NCBI GenBank assembly: GCA_947396885.1
Contig: OX377205.1
Location: forward strand, 52,002,676 to 52,066,675
DNA: 64,000 nt
Source: Heligmosomoides polygyrus polygyrus
Taxonomy: Eukaryota > Nematoda > Chromadorea > Rhabditida > Heligmosomidae
Direction of reading: 5' to 3'
Below are positions 56,996 to 64,000 of the stretch, one piece after another. Each line of letters starts with the position of its first letter. Position 1 is the stretch's first letter. Below the pieces are notes generated by a model, which did no database searches, was not told where the DNA came from, and worked only from the letters and a program-made list of their open reading frames with translations. A program made the position numbers and the translations under genes.

Positions 56996-57770
56996 GCAGG
57001 TTCTCGACTTCTCTCTCCGAAGGGAAGCGCAGGGAGGTGAGCAATCGCCGCTGCCGAGGAGGACACGTGAGGCGTTGCGAAATAAGCCGGCGCCGCGGCT
57101 CTGCCCGCGCACGTGTTGAGTGGCTACTGCTTCGAACTGACCCCCTCGAAGGCTCCTGTGCTTGCTACCGGTCAATTAGTGCTTGCAATTAGGTGCTACT
57201 ACAGTTGTGTTACCGTAGGGTACAACTCTGCCGCCTGTGTGCATGGCCGAGGTCACTGCTCATTCCTGTTCTTGCTACCTTCTCTGCGTTCGGGCATAAC
57301 ATTCTGATGTGTACGAGCTTCCGCCTTCACTTTTCTGAGAACAGCTCCTGCTGTGTTAATCCATACTGCCGCTCTTCGTTACTGTCTTTGCCACCGTTTC
57401 ACTTTGTTTCTCTTCGAGAGCATTTAAGTTGACGTCAGTGTTGTGGTGAGAATCTGCGGCTCTATTCTAGTGCTCCTCGCTCTACACGTTAGAGTATGCC
57501 CCTTGGTAAGAAGGCACATGTATGCCCATTCACAGCAGAAGTGAACTAACTTGGTCCACCATAGGGCTAGAACCCACCAGTGCTGCTGATAATTTTGAAT
57601 TTCATACAACACAAAACGACGGATTGGGCGTTCCTACATCGTGGCCCTCCCGCCCCAGCCTATTTGATCCCCACTGCTAGTTGTAGCACTTATAACCACT
57701 CGTGTGCTTCTTAAAGAGGCTGACAACCACTTAACACGATGAGCCCTGTCCACCTGAGCGTTTTATGCCT
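56996..57770. other. Downstream of the SL1-like site; no recognised gene
   Basis: GC-rich to about 57120, then ordinary sequence. A minus frame at 57612-57424 (HWWVLALWWTKLVHFCCEW) looks odd but has no family match. If the SL1-like site marks a retro-copied mRNA, its body would be here. Confidence 0.35.
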
Positions 57771-57778
57771 GATTCTGT

Positions 57779-58550
57779 AGGCTGTAAGTAAGATTCTCCC
57801 ATTCTAAGTTGGCTGGATTGAGCCCATCAGTTTCTCCCGCCCACATAAACTTCCTACTTTTTACACCCTTCCAAGCTGTTGGATTTTTATTCGAGTGATA
57901 GCAGAGGTTGAACAACAAACACAACGGTGAGGAATATACATATCCCACCTTTGTGATTAAGTTGCTTTTACACTATCAGTCGATTAAAGGCTGCGGTGAA
58001 CTTTTCGAGGGCATGGTGCGATCTCGTCTTTTATTGCGCTATATGCTTGCTCATAGGCTGTAAGTAAGATTCTTCCATTCGAGCGCATGCAACAGTTTCT
58101 CCCGCCCACTCATGATTCCTATTTATCGCTTGGGCCCCCTTCAAACGTTGCGATATTTATTGATAGCGTAAGTTTAACAACAAATACAACAGTGAGGAAC
58201 ACACATATCCCCACTTTGGTGGATCAATTAGGTGGCATTTTTGGAGTGCATGGCGCGATCTCATCCTTTGATACGCTATATGTTTGCTTCTTAGCTGCGG
58301 GCTGTAAGATTCTCCCATTCGAAGTTATTTCGGCTGAGCGATTTTTATTCGATTGATAGCAGAAGTTGAACAACAAATACAACAGTGAGGAGCACACATA
58401 CCCCCACTTTGGTGGTTCAATTAAGACGCATTTATGCTATCAATCAAATAACCAGTGGTGCTATCGGTTTTCTCTCAGACCTAACCAATCGGGATTAGAG
58501 TTGCCTGATTATGTTGGCCGACGGGAGCGCTCCACAGTAGATTGGGCGTT
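57779..58550 (+). repeat. Tandem repeat of about 276 bp, nearly three copies
   Basis: Copies begin at 57779 and 58055 (AGGCTGTAAGTAAGATTC) and near 58299 (shortened GGCTGTAAGATTC). Each carries TTTCTCCCGCCCAC, GTTGAACAACAAA and ACAACAGTGAGGAACACACA-type blocks. The third copy is shortened. Confidence 0.85.
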
Positions 58551-58686
58551 TTGATCAGGCAGTCGATATCGATCGATATTATCGATCATTTGGGTGGTGC
58601 TATCGGTTTTCTCTCAAACCGAACCGACCACGATTTCTATCTGACACATTGGAGGTAGGGAAATCAGAGACAGAAAATCTCACCAT

Positions 58687-59688
58687 ATATACCATTTTTA
58701 GCTCAAATTCAACGTTTTCGAAATCAAATTCAATGTTCTCGAAATCAAATTCAGTGTTCTCGAAATCAAATTCAATGTTTTCGAAAACGAATTCAATGTT
58801 TTCGAAATCAAATTCAACGTCTTCTTTGCAAGCTGTACGTTTCAATGTTTACTTCTTCTCAAAAAATTCAAACATTCAGAAAAGGCTATCCAACGAAAAT
58901 TAGAAACAACTAGCAACTAAAGCAAGTCAGGCACTTCAGTAGTGACGCGACACAATTACATAGTAGTGAGCAAACTAAGCGATACAGCTATACAGTATGA
59001 ACAGGAACTATACAGTAACAATACAGCAATACAACAATAACTATTCAAAATAGCACAATGAGCAAGTCAAAGTAAGTCATGTACTGTTGAATCTTCGCCC
59101 TGCTACAGCTGCTGTCATGTTTACCATCATGTGGAGGACGTAGTTTGCACAATCTTGCTGCGATACAGAATGAACACCCTCTTCAATAACTTCGGCCAGC
59201 GTCCTCTCCGCGACAGGATTACTTAGGAGGCGCCTCGCCGTGGCCTTCACTTTTGAAAAAACGTTTTCCGCAGGATTAAGCATGTAAGAGTATGGCGACA
59301 AAAACTTCAACTATTGTGAATAGTTATTGTTCCGCTGTATTGCTTTACGTTGTTCTGCTGTATTGCTTAACGTTTGTTGTAACGCCTGTAGCTGCATTGC
59401 TTGTTTGCTCACTACTATGTACTTGTGTCGTATCACTACTGAAGTGCCTGACTTGCTTTAGTTGCTAGTTGTTTCTAATTTTCGTTGGATAGCCTTTTCT
59501 GAATGCTTGAATTTTTTGAGAAGTAAACATTGAAACGTACAGCTTGCAAAGAAGACGTTGAATTTGATTTCGAAAACAATGAATTTGATTTCGAAAACGT
59601 TGAATTCGTTTTCGAGAACATTGAATTTGATTTCGAGAACATTGAATTTGATTTCGAAAACGTTGAATTTGAGCTGAAAATGGTATAT
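58687..59688 (-). mobile_element. Tc1/mariner-type element with about 370-bp TIRs holding 21-bp repeats
   Basis: TA-type ends (TATACCATTTT.AGCTC inverted as GAGCT.AAAATGGTATA) bound long inverted arms, about 58687-59056 and 59310-59688. Each arm starts with about six 21-bp units of TCAAATTCAATGTTTTCGAAA type, each with the palindrome TTTCGAAA. The short middle holds a transposase C-terminus on the minus strand. It is an internal-deletion derivative. Confidence 0.85.
59077..59310 (-). pseudogene. Transposase C-terminal fragment (DDE, IS630/Tc1 type)
   Basis: The minus frame reads KFLSPYSYMLNPAENVFSKV, then EVIEEGVHSVSQQDCANYVL. This matches the PYSP.LNPIE..FSKVK block around the last catalytic residue of IS630/Tc1-type transposases. 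The first two catalytic residues and the DNA-binding domain are absent. Confidence 0.78.
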
Positions 59689-59833
59689 ATAAAGGAGGAA
59701 GGCATAAGTCACTGTCTGTAGTGGTTCGTCAACAGCGGAAACCAAGTTCCCGTCCCACCCCCAGTTTTCGACTCCACTAGACTCTCGGAATAATTCTTCC
59801 CGTACGTTCCCTCAAAATTAGTGGCTAATGAAG

Positions 59834-60283
59834 TCACCTCCGGAATTCGCCACACCTAGCGGCTGGAAGCACGACGACTGGACAGAAGTGTCAGACATTT
59901 CTTTAGGCTTGACAAGCTGCAATAGGCTGTGAATTCAACGCTAGATGAAGGAGTGCTGAGAACATTCTTCTGCGTGCTATGTTGAGTGAGTGGTACCAAG
60001 CTAGAAATCAGTCTGGAGTAGGCGCAACTTTCAACGTGCTCGACGCTACGGATGCTTCCTTACCCAGCGTCGGCGCCGGCGGAGCCGGCGACCGACGCTG
60101 GGTGAGGAAGCATCCGTAGCTAGGTTTGGGCTACGTCCCTAACGTGGCTCGCCATCCCGACGCCGGCGGAACCGGCTAGCCTGGCGTGGCCCGTGGATGC
60201 GATGCCGGCGAAGCCGGCTAGCCTGGCGTGGCCCGCACACTCCAGCGTCGGCGCCGGCGGAGCCGGCGACCGACGCTGGTATA
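59834..60283 (+). repeat. Hairpin-bearing dispersed repeat, copy 2
   Basis: Homologous to 11879-12301. Its first hairpin (about 60051-60115) is almost perfect over 30 bp: GGATGCTTCCTTACCCAGCG pairs with CGCTGGGTGAGGAAGCATCC around GCCGGCGGAGCCGGC. More GCCGGC modules follow. It ends abutting PLE-C. Confidence 0.75.
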
Positions 60284-60299
60284 ACCATAATCACGGGTA

Positions 60300-60960
60300 A
60301 AAATTGACCGAACAAGTTGTAGATGGCAAATACTGACGCTAGAAACCATCCACATGACCAGGATTCCTGTATAAACTGTCGCTGATCGTCCTGTTGAAAC
60401 CACATTCATATATGTTCTCCAAAAAACGTTGAAATAAGGCAAAAGCGTGCCGCATGTCCCTGTAGGAAACGTTTCTAGCCGTCGGAGGCATCGGACCGCG
60501 ACAACTCGTCCAATTTCGCCGCGCACCGTGCGCGACGCCACGAGGATTCGCGCGGCGTTGGAGTTATGTCTGCCCCCGTGTCGATGTATCGCCCTAAATA
60601 TAACACTCTTGGAGATAAAGCTGGTTGCTCAAGATGGTCCATGAATATGATGGCGAGCATTGGTGCCTGCCTGCTTCCCATTGCAAGACCTCGTATTTGC
60701 TTGTAAATCATATTTCGAAAACGAAACATGCTCACGCTCACGTTTCTAGAAGCTCTTCAGTTACTTCTAATCGTAACCCAAAAAGCTGCACGTTCTGTTG
60801 ATGCTGCCGTAAAGGCTGCAAATAGACTTCAACAGCTCTTCGGGTATCCACGTTCGTGTACAATGCAACCACGTCGAAGCTTTCATATTCTAGTCGTTCT
60901 TCCCAATTGAAATTGCATTGTCCCAGTTGTTCAAGAAACTCCTTAGGTTGCCGGTACATA
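60300..60960 (-). pseudogene. PLE-C: Penelope-like reverse transcriptase core
   Basis: Minus strand: MYRQPKEFLEQLGQ and LEYESFDVVALYTNVDTRRA (60959-60738). After a frame change come IYKQIRGLAMGSRQAPMLAI, IFMDHLEQPAL and YLGRYIDTGADI. These are Penelope-like RT motifs; the catalytic YIDD has become YIDT and frames are broken. Confidence 0.82.
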
Positions 60961-61029
60961 TGAAAGTAAGGGCGATAAGAGGTGCTGCAAGAACCAACTA
61001 ATGCGATCTGTTGGCCTGTTGAAATGAAG

Positions 61030-61460
61030 CGTGCAATGAGCCTTATAAGTCTCTTCTCTGTGGGTTAGTGATGTGACTGGTGGGGATGATGGCGCCATTG
61101 AGAGATGAGAAATCGGTAACTTCCCGCGATATAAGTAGCCCAGAGACCCCTGCACCTAATTTTCGGCAGGGCCATGCCACTCGAAGTCGGGGAAGTTAGG
61201 CTTTCCCTCACTTTCTTCCCGGGATGCATTGGGTCAGAAATTTGCAGCGAAACAAAAACCTCGCTTTGAAGGCAAATGTTTCCCTATGCGCTGACGAGAT
61301 AGCATTTACCTCGACACTTACCTTGGGTTTTCCCCGCCGCGCATTGATGAATCGCACGTAAGTGGGGAGTTGGGGTAAAACTTGCACATACTCGCAGGTA
61401 AGTCGTTCATGAATCCGGCCCCTGAGGAAGGGCTTAAGGCCCGAAACGTCGTCAACAAAG
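61030..61460 (+). repeat. Inverted Penelope-like 3' end next to PLE-C
   Basis: In plus orientation this matches the C-terminal end of PLE-B: GCAATGAGC, then TGATGTGACTGGTGGGGATG, AGACCCCTGCACCT and ATTTTCGGC. It ends in a hammerhead-like motif at 61421-61453. It faces the opposite way to the adjacent RT core, a head-to-head arrangement like the inverted pseudo-LTRs seen in this group. Confidence 0.65.
61421..61453 (+). ncRNA. Hammerhead-like core motif
   Basis: CCTGAGGAAGGGCTTAAGGC then CCGAAACGTCGTC: CUGANGA, a clean GGGC/GCCC stem II, GAAA and a minimal stem III ahead of GUC. GAATC upstream and GATTC downstream could form a distal stem I. It is the most regular of the three copies. Confidence 0.5.
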
Positions 61461-61758
61461 ATTCGACTACATCGAGCTTCAATACTAGGATAACGAAGAC
61501 ATAAACATGAAGCTCAGGGAAACAACTGTCTTAAGAAAGCTTTAAACGATTATTTTGATCCAAAAAAAATTATAAAATTTCAGACGTGTTCATTTTATTG
61601 GGTAGATGAACCAAAACTTCAAGGGGAGTTATACTAAAATTTTTCTTGAACAAAAAAATTATTCCAACCTCTTTAGAGAAGTCCTCATTTTCAACGAGCT
61701 TTGTCTTTCTTTTGGCAGGGACTAAAAACCGAAACACCACATTCTACAATGAGCCTTA

Positions 61759-61828
61759 GGCCTATGTTATACTTCGGCGACGCTGTTGTCGGCGACGTCG
61801 ACGACAGTGTTCAGCGGGTGCTACACAA
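61759..61828 (+). repeat. Left half of a TTA-type MITE
   Basis: After TTA at 61756-61758, GGCCTATGTTATACTTCGGC begins a sequence matching the 18007-18146 MITE through GTGTTCAGCGGGTG. The right half is absent. Confidence 0.75.
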
Positions 61829-61942
61829 GTTCTCAGCTCTCGTTAAAAGTACTCTAAAAAAGTACGGACGATTTTCCGGACGAGTTCTCGGGAGAGGAGG
61901 GAATTTCAAATCGCGTCCTCGCTTCTCTTCCGCTGTAAGAGA

Positions 61943-62382
61943 CTAAGGGAGTGGGTCCACGATGGAACGAACACTCGAGGTCACCGTAATACTTGCAGGT
62001 GTACACTTGACCACAACATTGTTGAAAAGAGGAACGTTAGAAACATAACGTTCAAATAACCGAGAAGTAAGCAAACGAGCTAGTGCTGATTTGGCCTCCC
62101 CATTTTCCGTTAAAGTGTACAAAGAGATACCTGTTATTCGGCATGCCACAGGAGCATGTGTTCGGTGCGTTGCATCACACGGATTGATTCATCGTATAGT
62201 CTCGGGATGGTGTGTTGCAATTCAGCCACTGCCAGCAACTGACCCAGCGAATAATGCTCCAATATAGAACCGTGTAACACCCTCTCGATACATTCTTTTG
62301 TTCCATTGAACTTTTGTTTAGCGCAAACAAAGTGGAAAACGAGATTGCACGGTAAAAAATAGTGCGTCACAAAGGAGTCCAA
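61943..62382 (-). other. Coding-like minus-strand region, unidentified
   Basis: Two overlapping minus frames read SILEHYSLGQLLAVAELQH, TIPRLYDESIRVMQRTEHML (stop at 62134), then TGISLYTLTENGEAKSALAR and FERYVSNVPLFNNVVVKC. A one-base shift near 62140 would join them, and AACAG|GTATCT at the junction resembles a donor. It reads like real protein sequence, either decayed or spliced. No family recognised. Confidence 0.35.
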
Positions 62383-62645
62383 TAGGACTTACCCGACCCT
62401 AACCCTAACGTGTAAAAATGAAAAATTGTCATCAATGTGTCCCTTACTTTTAGCGAGATGTTTAGTAACGCCGTGCCTCGCTCCTACTTTAGCCCCAATT
62501 TAGAACAATGTTCTCATCACCGGTGTCACTGTTTTTCCTGATCGTGTTCACCTTCTCTTTATTTTTCTTCAGACCTTTTTTTTAGACCATTTCCCTTACT
62601 GTTTCTGGTAGACCTATTGATGAGTAAGTAACATAGGATTGCGGG

Positions 62646-63094
62646 TGTAAGGGACGAAGGAGGAATCGGTGTGGTGAGTCCCGTTTTGACATTTTACCCC
62701 GTGTTGCCTCTCTCTTTGCTGGCCGTATCTTTCGAAACGTCGCGGCCCCTTGCCCTTCCTTGTTTCAGGCACGGACTTGAGGAGGACGGACCTATATAAG
62801 CGAGGACAAAGGACTCGCGAGGACTGCCACCCGGACGGTTGAGGGACGCGCGACTGCACCCAGGGACCCGGCCAGCCCTTCAACGCGGTGCTTCGGCTCC
62901 TTCCGCCGACCACGCCGGCATTCGTCCCCACTCCGGTGCCCAGTGATCTCCCGTTATGTATTGTCGACATGTTTTCTCTTGTGCCGAGTCATGTTCCGGC
63001 TTGTCGTTCCGTGCTTTGTGGATTATCGCAGATAAATATGCGAGATGAATTGATTTCGGGTCATGACCAGAGGCTGGATAACCAAGATTATTAC
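62646..63094 (+). mobile_element. Probable LTR (promoter part) of an LTR retrotransposon
   Basis: TATATAAG at 62793-62800 lies about 300 bp upstream of TGGTAGCAGCGAG (63095-63107). That resembles a primer-binding site for initiator-Met tRNA (TGGTAGCAGAG) with one mismatch. The left limit (TGTAAGGGACG at 62646) is a guess, and the 3' end is not the canonical CA. The second LTR would be outside the window. Confidence 0.4.
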
Positions 63095-63107
63095 TGGTAG
63101 CAGCGAG
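63095..63107 (+). promoter_or_regulatory. Putative retrotransposon primer-binding site
   Basis: TGGTAGCAGCGAG starts TGG, as required to pair with a tRNA CCA end, and is close to the complement of initiator tRNA-Met. Confidence 0.4.
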
Positions 63108-63713
63108 TACGGTCTCAGGATAGGCCGCGATCCCCGATCTCGGGGTGTAGTAGAGCCTCTTTGGGGATGAGCAATCGGCCCAAAGGGATGACCGGTTTAA
63201 GCCTCGACCGGGGGGCAGGTGAATTTAGGAGGGATAGCCAGGTTAGGCGGATGGGGAATTCTGCGCAGCTCCTTTCGCCTTCTACGCCTCCTCTCCCTCC
63301 TTCCTTCACTGCCTCAGTAGTCTGTGTTTTGGAGCGCTGCTTGTGGAGTGCCGGAACGCATTTATGGAAAGAAAAATCCACTGTTTGGATGTCCTAAAGA
63401 GGAATCCACGCTGCTCCCTCCGGGAACTTGGAAAAAGAGACACTGGAGTGGTCTTGGCGCCAACAAAAAAGGGAAGGGGCCGTAAAATCCACGTCACCCT
63501 CGGGGACCTGGAGCTACATACACTGCCTAAAATAAATATGAAGTCTGATGCTAGTTATATTAAGACTACGACGGAATCGCCTCGCATCCAAATGAAATAC
63601 CGTAATTAGGCCGCGGTGGACGTGGAGAGTACTGACAACCGCTGCATCTGACAGCTGGGTTCAGCGCCCATTATGTGTCTAGTAGCGCCTAGAAAATGAC
63701 ACAAAGACGGGGT

Positions 63714-63983
63714 TCACGTGGCTCCCTTGCGCAATTCAGACCGTAGGGCGTCCAAACTGTCTGGTGAATATGCGGCCACACGAAGGGACGTGCTACGGAG
63801 AACATCCTTATAGCCGAGTGCCTCATCGAGCCCACCCAGCGGCATGCTCGCGGACTTCGTTAAGTACCTCCCCGCGAACGCTATCAAACGATCACCCGCG
63901 GGATACACTCGGTCCTGTAGCACACCGCCTCGCGAACAGACGGCATCGTACGCCTCCAATCGCCACCAGAGCCGCTCATTCAC
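63714..63983 (-). other. GC-rich minus-strand frame, unidentified
   Basis: An 89-codon frame (WRLEAYDAVCSRGGVLQDRV, LGGLDEALGYKDVL, DALRSELRKGA) runs almost to the window edge, with codon use more GC-rich than its neighbours. It could be part of a retroelement protein or an exon. Its orientation is opposite to the LTR just upstream, so the two may be unrelated. Confidence 0.3.
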
Positions 63984-64000
63984 TGTATTGCACGGCCGCT

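Noticed and set aside
56974..57080. Functional SL1 RNA gene
   Set aside because: The leader has a substitution, the GT donor is replaced by GC, stem pairing is broken and no Sm site follows.
62390..62415. Telomere-like CCCTAA repeats
   Set aside because: Only two units, and the nematode telomere repeat is TTAGGC.

Overview
The window looks like nuclear DNA of a nematode, most likely a clade V (strongylid, hookworm-like) parasite. The evidence is an intact mariner of the HsMar1/bandit type, very short introns (96, 104 and 56 nt in the one credible gene), a 22-nt match to the nematode SL1 spliced leader with one mismatch, and a repeat landscape of CR1-like LINEs, Penelope-like elements, tRNA-derived SINEs and TA-, TTA- and TTAA-flanked DNA transposons. 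No bacterial features were seen. The species is inference.

Layout. 1-5.7 kb: an intact mariner, a CR1 reverse transcriptase scrap, two weak coding candidates, a mariner relic and copy 1 of a dispersed 600-bp repeat. 6-10.6 kb: a SINE-like unit, a 41-bp minisatellite, a decayed CR1-like LINE (LINE A) and ATCGAT-rich repeats. 10.7-21 kb: GC-rich hairpin repeats, a 1.28-kb TIR element next to a dead maT-type transposase with a 61-nt palindrome, a SINE, and a mariner relic split by a MITE. 21-29 kb: mostly unrecognised sequence with SINEs, repeat copy 2 and a TTAA-flanked piggyBac-like element. 29-35 kb: a Penelope-like element (PLE-A) split by a second CR1-like LINE (LINE B), itself split by a SINE. 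35-40.3 kb: two fold-back structures with tRNA-Thr-like heads around a 126-135 bp satellite, and a Harbinger-type MITE. 41-49 kb: weak ORFs and a 2.5-kb palindrome inside a TTA-type element. 49-53 kb: the one convincing host gene, minus strand, with at least six exons whose phases mostly agree and a polyadenylation signal. 53-62 kb: tandem TTA MITEs, PLE-B, a three-copy duplication, the SL1-like site, a 276-bp tandem repeat, a long-TIR Tc1/mariner-type element with 21-bp repeats, PLE-C and a half MITE. 62-64 kb: a coding-like stretch and a probable LTR with a primer-binding site.

Most of the window is nested transposons at different stages of decay. The insertion order can be read in several places: LINE B into PLE-A then a SINE into LINE B; a MITE into a mariner; a SINE into a host intron; a SINE into one arm of a palindrome. 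Only the mariner at the left edge keeps an open, catalytically complete protein. All gene and repeat calls were made by eye, without database searches.
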